DNA of 64,000 nucleotides from Nomia melanderi (lineage: Eukaryota; Arthropoda; Insecta; Hymenoptera; Halictidae), in contig NW_027475140.1 of assembly GCF_051020985.1 (NCBI RefSeq), forward strand, positions 1-64,000, given 5' to 3'. Shown one piece after another: positions 50,266 to 63,733 of the stretch. The position numbers were made by a program, and so were the translations under genes. Numbering within the stretch: position 1 is the stretch's first letter; every line of letters begins with the position of its first letter. The notes under the pieces are model-generated. The model ran no database searches. It was not told where the DNA came from and worked only from the letters and a program-made list of their open reading frames with translations.

Positions 50266-51315
50266 GCACCCGAGATATCACCAGATATATATTGGATTTT
50301 CCCCTGACCCTGAGTGTCCGGCCCCATGAGACGGTGGTTTTCTCGGCTCCTGGTGGTCCGAGGTCGTTCCCGCTGGCCAGATTCATGCGCCAGGCCCTCC
50401 TACAGACAATGCACTTTGATTTATTGCGCTATCTGTAATAGCACCCGAGATATCACCAGATATATATTTGATTTTTCCCTGACCCTGAGTGTCCGGCTCC
50501 ATGAGACGGTGGTTTTCTCGGCCCCTGGTGGTCCGAGGTCGTTCCCGCTGGCCAGATTCATGCGCCAGGGCCTCCAACAGACAATGCACTTTGATTTATT
50601 GCGCTATCTGTAATAGCACCCGAGATATCACCAGATATATATTGGATTTTTCCCTGACCCTGAGTGTCCGGCCCCATGAGACGGTGGTTGTCTCGGCCCC
50701 TGGTGGTCCGAGGTGGTTCCCGCTGCACAGATTCATGCGCCAGGGCCACCAACAGACAATGCACTTTGATTTATTGCGCTATCTGTAATAGCACCCGAGA
50801 TATCACCAGATATATATTGGATTTTTCCCTGAGGCTGTGTGTCCGGCCCCATGAGACGGTGGTTGTCTCGGCCCCTGGTGGTCCGAGGTGGTTCCCGCTG
50901 CACAGATTCATGCGCCAGGGCCTCCTGCAGATAATTCACTTTGGTTTATTGCGCTATCTCTAATAGCACCCGAGATATCACCAGATATATATTGGATTTT
51001 TCTCCGACCCTGAGTGTCCGGCCCCACGAGACGGTGCTTTTCTCGGCCCCTGGTGGTCCGAGGTCGTTCCCGCTGCACAGATTCATGCTCCAGGGCCTCC
51101 TGCAGATTATTCACTTTGATTAATTGCGCTATCTGTAATAGCACCCGAGGTATCACCAGATATATATTTGATTTTTCCCTGACCCTGAGTGTCCGGCCCC
51201 ATGAGACGGTGGTTTTCTCGGCTCCTGGTGGTCCGAGGTCGTTCCCGCTGGCCAGATTCATGCGCCCGGGCCTAATACAGACAATGCACTTTGATTTATT
51301 GCGCTATCTGTAATA
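49790..51315 (+). repeat. 19-monomer duplication (3325 bp), copy A
   Basis: About 1.5 kb matching 53115-54640, with shared CATCATGAGACGG, GGGTGATCGTTTCC-type and GATTAATTGCGC monomers in the same order. A separate match at the same spacing (49155-49500 with 52480-52825) lies upstream, with about 290 bp of different monomers between. Confidence 0.87.
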
Positions 51316-51650
51316 GCACCCGAGATATCACCAGATATATATTGGATTTTTCTCTGTCCCTGAGTGTCCGGCCCCATGAGACTGTGGGTTTCTCGGCCCC
51401 TGGTGTTCCGAGGTCGTTCCCGCTGCACAGATTCATGCGCCAGGGCCTCCTACAGACAATGCACTTTGATTTATTGCGCTATCTGTAATAGCACCCGAGA
51501 TATCACCAGATATATATTGGATTTTTCCCTGACCCTGAGTGTCCGGCCCCATGAGACGGTGGTTTTCTCGGCCCCTGGTGGTCCGAGGTCGTTCACGCTG
51601 CCCAGATTCATGGGCCAGGGCCTCCTACAGACAATGCACTTTGATTTATT
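50800..51650 (+). repeat. 38-monomer-spaced duplicate, copy B
   Basis: Partner of 44150-45000. Together with the preceding match it implies three extra monomers at about 50.27-50.80 kb. Confidence 0.85.
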
Positions 51651-52479
51651 GCGCTATTTGTAACAGCTCCCGAGATATCACCAGATATATATTGGATTTT
51701 TCCTTGACCCTGAGTGTCCGGCCCCATGAGACTGTGGTTTTCTCGGCCCCTGGTGGTCCGAGGTCGTTCCCGCTGTACAGATTCATGCGCCAGGGCCTGC
51801 TGCAGATCATTCACTTTGGTTTATTGCGCTATCTCTAATAGCACCCGAGATATCACCAGATATATATTGGATTTTCCCCTGACCCTGAGTGTCCGGCCCC
51901 ATGAGACGGTGGTTTTCTCGGCTCCTGGTGGTCCGAGGTCGTTCCCGCTGGCCAGATTCATGCGCCAGGGCCTCCAACAGACAATGCACTTTGATTTATT
52001 GCGCTATCTGTAATAGCACCCGAGATATCACCAGATATATATTGGATTTTTCCCTGACCCTGAGTGTCCGGCCCCATGAGACGGTGGTTGTCTCGGCCCC
52101 TGGTGGTCCGAGGTGGTTCCCGCTGCACAGATTCATGCGCCAGGGCCTCCTACAGACAATGCACTTTGATTTATTGCGCTATCTGTAATAGCACCCGAGG
52201 TATCACCAGATGTATATTGGATTTTTCCCTGACCCTGAGTGTCCGGCCCCATGAGACGGTGGTTGTCTCGGCCCCTGGTGGTCCGAGGTCGATCCCGCTG
52301 CATGGATTCATGCGCCAGGACCTCCGGCAGACAATTCACTTTGGTTTATTGAGCTATCTCTAATAGCTCCCCAGATATCACCAGATATATATTGGATTTT
52401 TCCCTGACCCTGAGTGTCCGGCCCCATGAGACGGTGTATTTCTCGGCTCCTGGTGGTCCGAGGTCGCTCCCGCTGCCCA

Positions 52480-52825
52480 GATTCATGCGCCAGGGCCTCC
52501 TGCAGACAATTCACTTTGATTTATCGCGCTATCTCTAATAGCACCTGAGATATCACCAGGTATACATTGGATTTTTCCCTGACCATGACAGTCCGGCCCC
52601 ATGAGACGGTGGTTTTCTCGGCCCCTAGTGGTCCGAGGTCGTTCCTGCTGCACAGATTCATTCGCCAGTGCCTCCTACAGACAATGCACTTTGATTTATT
52701 GCGCTATCTCTAATAGCACCCGAGATATCACCAGATATATATTGGATTTTCGCCTGAACCTGAGTGTCCGGCCCCATGAGATGGTGGTTTTCTCGGCCCC
52801 TGGCGAACCGAGGTCGTTCCCGCTG
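52480..52825 (+). repeat. 19-monomer-spaced segment, upstream part, copy B
   Basis: Partner of 49155-49500. The match fails after it and resumes at 53115. Confidence 0.84.
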
Positions 52826-53114
52826 CACAGATTCATGCGCCAGTGCCTCCTACAGACAATGCACTTTGATTTATTGCGCTATCTCTAATAGCACCCGAGA
52901 TATCACCAGATATATATTGGATTTTCCCCTGAACCTGAGTGTCCGGCCCCATGAGATGGTGGTTTTCTCGGCCCCTGGTGATCCGAGGTCGTTCCCGCTG
53001 CACAGATTCATGCGCCAGGGCCTACTACAGACAATGAACTTTGGTTTATTGCGCTATCTGTAATAGCACCCGAGATATCACCAGATATATATTGGATTTT
53101 TCCCTGTCCCTGAG

Positions 53115-54640
53115 TGTCCGGCCCCATGAGACGGTGGTTGTCTCGGCCCCTGGTGGTCCGAGGTCGTTCTCGCTACACAGATTCATGCGCCAGGGCCTCC
53201 TGCAGATAATTCACTTTGGTTTATTGCGCTATCTCTAATAGCACCCGAGATATCACCAGATATATATTGGATTTTTCCCTGACCCTGAGTGTCCGGCATC
53301 ATGAGACGGTGGTTTTCTAGGCCCCTGGTGGTCCGTGATCGTTTCCGCTGCACAGGTTCATGCGCCAGGGCTTCCTGCAGATAATTCACTTCGGTTTATT
53401 GCGCTATCTCTAATAGCACCCGAGATATCATCTGATATATATTGGATTTTTCCTTGACCCTGAGTGTCCGGCCCCATGAGACTGTGGTTTTCTCGGCCCC
53501 TGGTGATCCGAGGTCGTTCCCGCTGTACAGATTCATGCGCCAGGGCCTGCTGCAGATCATTCACTTTGGTTTATTGCGCTATCTCTAATAGCACCCGAGA
53601 TATCACCAGATATATATTGGATTTTCCCCTGACCCTGAGTGTCCGGCCCCATGAGACGGTGGTTTTCTCGGCTCCTGGTGGTCCGAGGTCGTTCCCGCTG
53701 GCCAGATTCATGCGCCAGGCCCTCCTACAGACAATGCACTTTGATTTATTGCGCTATCTGTAATAGCACCCGAGATATCACCAGATATATATTTGATTTT
53801 TCCCTGACCCTGAGTGTCCGGCCCCATGAGACGGTGGTTTTCTCGGCCCCTGGTGGTCCGAGGTCGTTCCCGCAGGCCAGATTCATGCGCCAGGGCCTCC
53901 AACAGACAATGCACTTTGATTTATTGCGCTATCTGTAATAGCACCCGAGATATCACCAGATATATATTGGATTTTTCCCTGACCCTGAGTGTCCGGCCCC
54001 ATGAGACGGTGGTTGTCTCGGCCCCTGGTGGTCCGAGGTGGTTCCCGCTGCACAGATTCATGCGCCAGGGCCTCCAACAGACAATGCACTTTGATTTATT
54101 GCGCTATCTGTAATAGCACCCGAGATATCACCAGATATATATTGGATTTTTCCCTGACCCTGAGTGTCCGGCCCCATGAGACGGTGGTTGTCTCGGCCCC
54201 TGGTGGTCCGAGGTGGTTCCCGCTGCACAGATTCATGCGCCAGGGCCTCCTGCAGATAATTCACTTTGGTTTATTGCGCTATCTCTAATAGCACCCGAGA
54301 TATCACCAGATATATATTGGATTTTTCTCTGACCCTGAGTGTCCGGCCCCACGAGACGGTGGTTTTCTCGGCCCCTGGTGGTCCGAGGTCGTTCCCGCTG
54401 CACAGATTCATGCTCCAGGGCCTCCTGCAGATTATTCACTTTGATTAATTGCGCTATCTGTAATAGCACCCGAGGTATCACCAGATATATATTTGATTTT
54501 TCCCTGACCCTGAGTGTCCGGCCCCATGAGACGGTGGTTTTCTCGGCTCCTGGTGGTCCGAGGTCGTTCCCGCTAGCCAGATTCATGCGCCCGGGCCTAA
54601 TACAGACAATGCACTTTGATTTATTGCGCTATCTGTAATG
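53115..54640 (+). repeat. 19-monomer duplication (3325 bp), copy B
   Basis: Partner of 49790-51315. Private changes include CCCGCAGGCCAG near 53874. Confidence 0.87.
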
Positions 54641-55291
54641 GCACCCGAGATATCACCAGATCTATATTGGATTTTCCCCTGACCCTGAGTGTCCGGCCCC
54701 ATGAGACTGTGGTTTTCTCGGCCCCTGGTGGTCCGAGGTCGCTCCCGTTGTACAGATTCATGCGCCAGGGCCTCCTGCAGATAATTCACTATGGTTTATT
54801 GCGCTATCTCTAATAGCACCCGAGATATCAACACATATATATTGGATATTTCACTGACCCCGAGTGTCCGGCCCCATGAGACGGTGGTTTTCTCGGTCCC
54901 TGGTGTTCCGAGGTCGTTCCCGCTGCACAGATTCATGCGCCAGGGCCTCCTATAGACAATGCACTTTGATTTATTGCGCTATCTGTAATAGCACCCGAGA
55001 TATCACCAGATATATGCTGGATTTTTACATGACCTTGGGTGACGGATTCCGAATATCTATAATTTTCTCGGCCCCTGGTGGTCCGAGGTCGTTACCGCTG
55101 CACAGATTCATTCGCCTGGGCCTCCTACAGACAATGCACTTTGATTTATTAAGCTATCTGTAATAGCACCCGAGATATCACCAGATATATATTGGATTTT
55201 CCCCTGACCCTGAGTGTCCGGCCCCATGAGACTGTGGTTTTCTCGGCCCCTGGTGGTCCGAGGTCGTTCCCGCTGGCCAGATTCATGCGCC
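54635..55291 (+). repeat. 14-monomer-spaced duplicate, copy A
   Basis: Matches 57085-57741 at 2450 bp. The only difference I saw is at ~55048 (GATTCCG against GATTGCG). Confidence 0.9.
54984..55158 (+). repeat. Divergent GGTGACGGAT monomer 3
   Basis: Reference copy. Compared by eye with the consensus, 15 of 21 positions differ between 55042 and 55062, against about seven in the preceding 30. It is followed by a CATTCGCCTGGGCC right half. Confidence 0.93.
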
Positions 55292-57084
55292 AGGGCCTCC
55301 TGCAGATAATTCACTTTGGTTTATTGCGCTATCTCTAATAGCACCCGAGATATCACCAGAAATATATTGGATTTTACCCTGACCCTGAGTGTGCGGCCCC
55401 ATGAGACTGTGGTTTTCTCGGCCCCTGGTGGTCCGAGGTCGTTCCAGCTGGCCAGATTTATTCGCCTGGGCCTCCTACAGACAATGCACTTTGATTTATT
55501 GCGCTATCTGTAATAGCACCCGAGATATCACCAGATATATATTGGATTTTTCCCTGACCCTGAGTGTCCGGCCCCATGAGACTGTCGTTTTCTCGGCCCG
55601 TGGTGGTCCGATCTCGTTCCCGCTGCACAGATTCATGCGCCAGGGCCTCCTGCAGATAATTCACTTTGGTTTATTGCGCTATCTCTAATAGCACCCGAGA
55701 TATCACCAGAAATATATTGGATTTTACCCTGACCCTGAGTGTCCGGCCCCATGAGACTGTGCTTTTCTCGGCCCCTGGTGGTCCGAGGTCGTTCCCGTTG
55801 CACAGATTCATGCGCCAGGGCCTCCTACAGACAATGCACTTTGATTTATTGCGCTATCTGTAATAGCACCCGAGATATCACCAGATATATATTGGATTTT
55901 ACCCTGACCCTGAGTGTCCGGCCCCATGAGACGGTCGTTTTCTCGGCCCCTGGTGGTCCGAGGTCGTTCCCGCTGCACAGATTCATGCGCCAGGGCCACC
56001 TGCAGATAATTCACTTTGGTTTATTGCGCTATCTCTAATAGCACCCGAGATATCAGCAGATATATATTGGATTTTTCACTGACTCTGAGTGACCGGCCCA
56101 ATGAGACGGTGGTTTTCTCGGCCCCTGGTGGTCCGAAGTCGTTCCCGCTGCACAGATTCATGCGCCAGGGCCTCCTGCAGATAATTCACTTTCGTTTATT
56201 GCGCTATCTCTAATAGCACCCGAGATATCACCAGATATATATTGGATTTTTCCCTGACCCTGAGTGTCCGGCCCCATGAGACTGTGGTTTTTTCGGCCCC
56301 TGGTGGTCCGAGGATGTTCCCGCTGCACAGATTCATGCGCCAGGGCCTCCTACAGACAATGCACTTTGATTTATTGCGCTATCTGTAATAGCACCCGAGA
56401 TATCAGCAGATATATATTGGATTTTTCATTGACCCTGAGTGTCCGGCCCCATGAGACGGTCGTATTCTCGGCCCCTGGTGGTGCGAGGTCGTTCCCGCTG
56501 CACAGATTCATGCGCCAGGGCCTCCTGGAGATAATTCACTTTGGTTTATTGCGCTATCTCTAATAGCACCCGAGATATCAGCAGATATATATTGCATTTT
56601 TCACTGACCCTGAGTGACCGGCCCCATGAGACGGTAGTTTTCTCGGCGCCTGGTGGTCCGAGGTCGTTCCCGCTGCACAGATTCATGCGCCAGGGCCTAC
56701 TGCAGATAATTCACTTTGATTTATTGCGCTATCTGTAATAGCACCCGAGATATCACCACATATATATTGGATTTTTCACTGACCCTGAGTGTCCGGCCCC
56801 ATGAGACGGTAGTTTTCTCGGTCCCTGGTGGTCCGAGGTCGTTCCCGCTGCACAGATTCATGCGCCAGGGCCTCCTACAGACAATGCACTTTGATTTATT
56901 TCGCTATCTCTAATAGCACCCGAGATATCACCTGATATATATTGGATTTTACCCTGACCCTGACAGTCCGGCCGCATGAGACTGTGGTTTTCTCGGCCCC
57001 TGGTGGTCCGAGGTCGTTCCCCTTGCACAGATTCATGCGCCAGGGCCTCCTGCAGATAATTCACTTTGGTTTATTGCGCTATCT

Positions 57085-57741
57085 GTAATGGCACCCGAGA
57101 TATCACCAGATCTATATTGGATTTTCCCCTGACCCTGAGTGTCCGGCCCCATGAGACTGTGGTTTTCTCGGCCCCTGGTGGTCCGAGGTCGCTCCCGTTG
57201 TACAGATTCATGCGCCAGGGCCTCCTGCAGATAATTCACTATGGTTTATTGCGCTATCTCTAATAGCACCCGAGATATCAACACATATATATTGGATATT
57301 TCACTGACCCCGAGTGTCCGGCCCCATGAGACGGTGGTTTTCTCGGTCCCTGGTGTTCCGAGGTCGTTCCCGCTGCACAGATTCATGCGCCAGGGCCTCC
57401 TATAGACAATGCACTTTGATTTATTGCGCTATCTGTAATAGCACCCGAGATATCACCAGATATATGCTGGATTTTTACATGACCTTGGGTGACGGATTGC
57501 GAATATCTATAATTTTCTCGGCCCCTGGTGGTCCGAGGTCGTTACCGCTGCACAGATTCATTCGCCTGGGCCTCCTACAGACAATGCACTTTGATTTATT
57601 AAGCTATCTGTAATAGCACCCGAGATATCACCAGATATATATTGGATTTTCCCCTGACCCTGAGTGTCCGGCCCCATGAGACTGTGGTTTTCTCGGCCCC
57701 TGGTGGTCCGAGGTCGTTCCCGCTGGCCAGATTCATGCGCC
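57085..57741 (+). repeat. 14-monomer-spaced duplicate, copy B
   Basis: Partner of 54635-55291. Its right part is also repeated at 62670-63325. Confidence 0.9.
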
Positions 57742-57900
57742 TGGGCCTCCTACAGACAATGCACTTTGATTTATTGCGCTATCTCTAATAGCACCCGAGA
57801 TATCACCAGATATATATTGGATTTTTCCCTGACCCTGAGTGTCCGGCGCCATGAGACGGTGGTTTTCTTGGCCCCTGGTGGTCCGAGGTCGTTCCCGCTG
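57245..57900 (+). repeat. 31-monomer-spaced duplicate (5425 bp), copy A
   Basis: Matches 62670-63325. Markers are ATATCAACACATA, GGTGACGGATT and TTATTAAGCTATC. The right copy has CCATGGGACGG. Confidence 0.88.
57434..57608 (+). repeat. Divergent GGTGACGGAT monomer 4
   Basis: Product of the 2450-bp duplication of monomer 3. It has GATTGCG where that copy has GATTCCG. Confidence 0.93.
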
Positions 57901-58483
57901 CACAGATTCATGCGCCAGGGCCTCCTGCAGATAATTCACTTTCGTTTATTGCGCTATCTCTAATAGCACCCGAGATATCACCAGATATATATTGGATTTT
58001 TCCCTGACCCTGAGTTTCCGGCCCCATGAGACTGTGGTTTTTTCGGCCCCTGGTGGTCCGAGGACGTTCCCGCTGCACAGATTCATGCGCCAGGGCCTCC
58101 TACAGACAATGCACTTTGATTTATTGCGCTATCTGTAATAGCACCCGAGATATCAGCAGATATATATTGGATTTTTCACTGACCCTGAGTGTCCGGCCCC
58201 ATGAGACGGTCGTTTTCTCGGCCCCTGGTGGTCCGAGGTCGTTCCCGCTGCACAGATTCATGCGCCAGGGCCTCCTGCAGATAATTCACTTTGGTTTATT
58301 GCGCTATCTCTAATAGCACCCGAGATATCACCAGATATATATTGGATTTTTCCCTGACCCTGAGTGTCCGGCGCCATGAGACGGTAGTTTTCTTGGCCCC
58401 TGGTGGTCCGAGGTCGTTCCCGCTGCACAGATGCATGCGCCAGGGCCTCCTGCAGATAATTCACTTTGGTTTATTGCGCTATC

Positions 58484-58658
58484 TGTAATAGCACCCGAGA
58501 TATCACCGGATATATGCTGGATTTTTACATGACCTTGGGTGACGGATTCCGAATATCTATAATTTTCTCGGCCCCTGGTGGTCCGAGGTCGTTCCCGCTG
58601 CACAGATTCATTCGCCTGGGCCTCCTACAGACAATGCACTTTTATTTATTGCGCTATC
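58484..58658 (+). repeat. Divergent GGTGACGGAT monomer 5
   Basis: Same centre, with CACCGGATATATGC on its left. It is six monomers after copy 4. Confidence 0.92.
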
Positions 58659-59589
58659 TGTAATAGCACCCGAGATATCACCAGATATATATTGGATTTT
58701 CCCCTGACCCTGAGTGTCCGGCCCCATGAGACTGTGGTTTTCTCGGCCCCTGGTGGTCCGAGGTCGTTCCTGCTGGCCAGATTCATGCGCCTGGGCCTCC
58801 TACAGACAATGCACTTTGATTTATTGCGCTATCTCTAATAGCAACCGAGATATCACCAGATATATATTGGATTTTTCCCTGACCCTGAGTGTCCGGCGCC
58901 ATGAGACGGTGGTTTTCTTGGCCCCTGGTGGTCCGAGGTCGTTCCCGCTGCACAGATTCATTCGCCTGGGCCTCCTACAGACAATGCACTTTGATTTATT
59001 AAGCTATCTGTAATAGCACCCGAGATATCACCAGATATATATTGGATTTTCCCCTGACCCTGAGTGTCCGGCCCCATGAGACTGTGGTTTTCTCGGCCCC
59101 TGGTGGTCCGAGGTCGTTCCAGCTGGCCAGATTTATTCGCCTGGGCCTCCTACAGACAATGCACTTTAATTTATTGCGCTATCTGTAATAGCACCCGAGA
59201 TATCACCAGATATATATTGGATTTTTCCCTGACCCTGAGTGTCCGGCCCCATGAGACTGTCGTTTTCTCGGCCCCTGGTGGTCCGAGGTCGTTCCCGCTG
59301 CACAGATTCATGCGCCAGGGCCTGCTGCAGATAATGCACTTTGATTTATTTCGCTATCTCTAATAGCACCCGAGATATCACCAGATATATATTGGACTTT
59401 TCACTGACCCTGATTGTCCGGCCCCATGAGACGGTCGTTCTCTCGGCCCCTGGTGGTCCGAGGTCATTCCCGCTGCACAGATTCATGCGCCAGGGCCTCC
59501 TACAGACAATGCACTTTGATTTATTGCGCTATCTGTAATAGCACCCGAGATATCAGCAGATATATATTGGATTTTACCCTGACCCTGAG

Positions 59590-59995
59590 TGTCCGGCCCC
59601 ATGAGACGGTCGTTGTCTCGGCCCCTGGAGGTCCGAGGACGTTCCCGCTGCACAGATTCATGCGCCAGGGCCTCCTACAGGTAATGCACTTTGATTTATT
59701 GCGCTATCTGTAATAGCACCCGAGATATCACCAGATCTATATTGGATTTTCCCCTGACCCTGAGTGTCCGGCCCCATGAGACTGTGGTTTTCTCGGCCCC
59801 TGGTGGTCCGAGGTCGTTCCCGTTGCACAGATTCATGCGCCAGGGCCTCCTGCAGATAATACAATTTGGTTGATTGCGCTATCTGTAATAGCACCCGAGA
59901 TATCACCAGATCTATATTGGATTTTCCCCAGACCCTGAGTGTCCGGCCCCATGAGACTGTGGTTTTCTCGGCCCCTGGTGGTCCGAGGTCGTTCC
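59590..59995 (+). repeat. 10-monomer-spaced duplicate, copy A
   Basis: Matches 61340-61745 at 1750 bp. Markers are CCTACAGGTAATGC, CCAGATCTATATTGG and AATACAATTTGGTTGATTGC. Confidence 0.88.
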
Positions 59996-61339
59996 CGTTG
60001 CACAGATTCATGCGCCAGGGCCTCCTGCAGATAATTCACTTTGGTTTATTGCGCTATCTCTAATAGCACCCGAGATATCACCAGATATATATTGGATTTT
60101 TCACTGACCCTGAGCGTCCGGCCCCATGAGACGGTCGTTTTCTCGGCCCCTGGTGGTCCGAGGTCGTTCCCGCTGCACAGGTTCATGCGCCAGGGTCTCC
60201 TACAGACAATGCACTTTGATTTATTGCGCTATCTGTAATAGCACCCGAGATATCACCACATATATATTGGATTTTACCCTGACCCTGAGTGTCCGGCCCC
60301 ATGAGACTGTGGTTTTTTCGGCCCCTGGTGGTCCGAGGACGTTCCCGCTGCACAGATTCATGCGCCAGGGCCTCCTACAGACAATGCACTTTGATTTATT
60401 GCGCTATCTGTAATAGCACCCGAGATATCAGCAGATATATATTGGATTTTTCACTGACCCTGAGTGTCCGGCCCCATGAGACGGTCGTTTTCTCGGTCCC
60501 TGGTGGTCCGAGGTCGTTCCCGCTGCACAGATTCATGCGCCAGGGCCTCCTGCAGATAATTCACTTTGGTTTATTGCGCTATCTCTAATAGCACCCGAGA
60601 TATCAGCAGATATATATTGCATTTTTCACTGACCCTGAGTGACCGGCCCCATGAGACGGTAGTTTTCTCGGCCCCTGGTGGTCCGAGGTCGTTCCCGCTG
60701 CACAGATTCATGCGCCAGGGCCTACTGCAGATAATTCACTTTGATTTATTGCGCTATCTCTAATAGCACCCGAGATATCAACACATATATATTGGATATT
60801 TCACTGACCCCGAGTGTCCGGCCCCATGAGACTGTGGTTTTCTCGGCCCCTGGTGGTCCGAGGTCGTTCCAGCTGGCCAGATTTATTCGCCTGGGCCTCC
60901 TACAGACAATGCACTTTGATTTATTGCGCTATCTGTAATAGCACCCGAGATATCACCAGATATATATTGGATTTTTCCCTGACCCTGAGTGTCCGGCCCC
61001 ATGAGACTGTCGTTTTCTCGGCCCCTGGTGGTCCGAGGTCGTTCCCGCTGCACAGATTCATGCGCCAGGGCCTGCTGCAGATAATTCACTTTGGTTTATT
61101 GCGCTATCTCTAATAGCACCCGAGATATCACCAGAAATATATTGGATTTTACCCTGACCCTGAGTGTCCGGCCCCATGAGACTGTGCTTTTCTCGGCCCC
61201 TGGTGGTCCGAGGTCGTTCCCGTTGCACAGATTCATGCGCCACGGCCTCCTACAGACAATGCACTTTGATTTATTGCGCTATCTGTAATAGCACCCGAGA
61301 TATCACCAGATATATATTGGATATTACGGTGACCCTGAG

Positions 61340-61745
61340 TGTCCGGCCCCATGAGACGGTCGTTGTCTCGGCCCCTGGAGGTCCGAGGACGTTCCCGCTG
61401 CACATATTCATGCGCCAGGGCCTCCTACAGGTAATGCACTTTGATTTATTGCGCTATCTGTAATAGCACCCGAGATATCACCAGATCTATATTGGATTTT
61501 CCCCTGACCCTGAGTGTCCGGCCCCATGAGACTGTGGTTTTCTCGGCCCCTGGTGGTCCGAGGTCGTTCCCGTTGCACAGATTCATGCGCCAGGGCCTCC
61601 TGCAGATAATACAATTTGGTTGATTGCGCTATCTGTAATAGCACCCGAGATATCACCAGATCTATATTGGATTTTCCCCAGACCCTGAGTGTCCGGCCCC
61701 ATGAGACTGTGGTTTTCTCGGCCCCTGGTGGTCCGAGGTCGTTCC
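61340..61745 (+). repeat. 10-monomer-spaced duplicate, copy B
   Basis: Partner of 59590-59995. One private change is CACATATTC near 61402. Confidence 0.88.
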
Positions 61746-62669
61746 CGCTGCACAGATTCATGCGCCAGGGCCTACTGCAGATAATTCACTTTGATTTATT
61801 GCGCTATCTCTAATAGCACCCGAGATATCAACACATATATATTGGATATTTCACTGACCCCGAGTGTCCGGCCCCATGGGACGGTGGTTTTCTCGGTCCC
61901 TGGTGTTCCGAGGTCGTTCCCGCTGCACAGATTCATGCGCCAGGGCCTCCTGCAGATAATTCACTTTGGTTTATTGCGCTATCTCTAATAGCACCCGAGA
62001 TATCACCAGATATATATTGGATTTTTCACTGACCCTGAGCGTCCGGCCCCATGAGACGGTCGTTTTCTCGGCCCCTGGTGGTCCGAGGTCGTTCCCGCTG
62101 CACAGGTTCATGCGCCAGGGTCTCCTACAGACAATGCACTTTGATTTATTGCGCTATCTGTAATAGCACCCGAGATATCACCACATATATATTGGATTTT
62201 TCACTGACCCTGAGTGTCCGGCCCCATGAGACGGTGGTTTTCTCGGTCCCTGGTGTTCCGAGGTCGTGCCCGCTGCACAGATTCATGCGCCAGGGCCTCC
62301 TACAGACAATGCACTTTGATTTATTGCGCTACCTGTAATAGCACTCGAGATATCACCAGATATATATTGGATTTTACCCTGACCCTGAGTGTCCGGCCCC
62401 ATGAGACTGTGGTTTTTTCGGCCCCTGGTGGTCCGAGGACGTTCCCGCTGCACAGATTCATGCGCCAGGGCCTCCTACAGACAATGCACTTTGATTTATT
62501 GCGCTATCTGTAATAGCACCCGAGATATCAGCAGATATATATTGGATTTTTCACTGACCCTGAGTGACCGGCCCCATGAGACGGTAGTTTTCTCGGCCCC
62601 TGGTGGTCCGAGGTCGTTCCCGCTGCACAGATTCATGCGCCAGGGCCTACTGCAGATAATTCACTTTGA

Positions 62670-63325
62670 TTTATTGCGCTATCTCTAATAGCACCCGAGA
62701 TATCAACACATATATATTGGATATTTCACTGACCCCGAGTGTCCGGCCCCATGGGACGGTGGTTTTCTCGGTCCCTGGTGTTCCGAGGTCGTTCCCGCTG
62801 CACAGATTCATGCGCCAGGGCCTCCTATAGACAATGCACTTTGCTTTATTGCGCTATCTGTAATAGCACCCGAGATATCACCAGATATATGCTGGATTTT
62901 TACATGACCTTGGGTGACGGATTCCGAATATCTATAATTTTCTCGGCCCCTGGTGGTCCGAGGTCGTTACCGCTGCACAGATTCATTCGCCTGGGCCTCC
63001 TACAGACAATGCACTTTGATTTATTAAGCTATCTGTAATAGCACCCGAGATATCACCAGATATATATTGGATTTTCCCCTGACCCTGAGTGTCCGGCCCC
63101 ATGAGACTGTGGTTTTCTCGGCCCCTGGTGGTCCGAGGTCGTTCCCGCTGGCCAGATTCATGCGCCTGGGCCTCCTACAGACAATGCACTTTGATTTATT
63201 GCGCTATCTCTAATAGCACCCGAGATATCACCAGATATATATTGGATTTTTCCCTGACCCTGAGTGTCCGGCGCCATGAGACGGTGGTTTTCTTGGCCCC
63301 TGGTGGTCCGAGGTCGTTCCCGCTG
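62670..63325 (+). repeat. 31-monomer-spaced duplicate (5425 bp), copy B
   Basis: Partner of 57245-57900. Confidence 0.88.
62859..63033 (+). repeat. Divergent GGTGACGGAT monomer 6
   Basis: Product of the 5425-bp duplication of the 57.2-57.9 kb segment. Confidence 0.93.
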
Positions 63326-63558
63326 GCCAGATTTATTCGCCTGGGCCTCCTACAGACAATGCACTTTGATTTATTGCGCTATCTGTAATAGCACCCGAGA
63401 TATCACCAGATATATATTGGATTTTTCCCTGACCCTGAGTGTCCGGCCGTATGCGACGGTGGTTTACTCGGCCCCTGGTGGTCGGAGGTCGTTCCTGCTG
63501 GCCAGATTCATTCGCCTGGGCCTCCTACAGACAATGCACTTTGATTTATTGCGCTATC

Positions 63559-63733
63559 TCTAATAGCACCCGAGATACCACCAGATATTTGCTGGATTTT
63601 TACATGATCTTGGGTGACGGATTCCGAATATCTGTAATTTTCTCGGCCACTGGTGGTCCGAGGTCGTTCCTGCGGCACAGATTCATTCGCAAGGGCCTCC
63701 TACAGACAATGCACTTTGGTTTCTTGTGCTATC
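63559..63733 (+). repeat. Divergent GGTGACGGAT monomer 7
   Basis: Four monomers after copy 6. It has private changes: ATACCACC, ATATTTGC, GCGGCACAG and TTTCTTGTGC. Confidence 0.92.
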
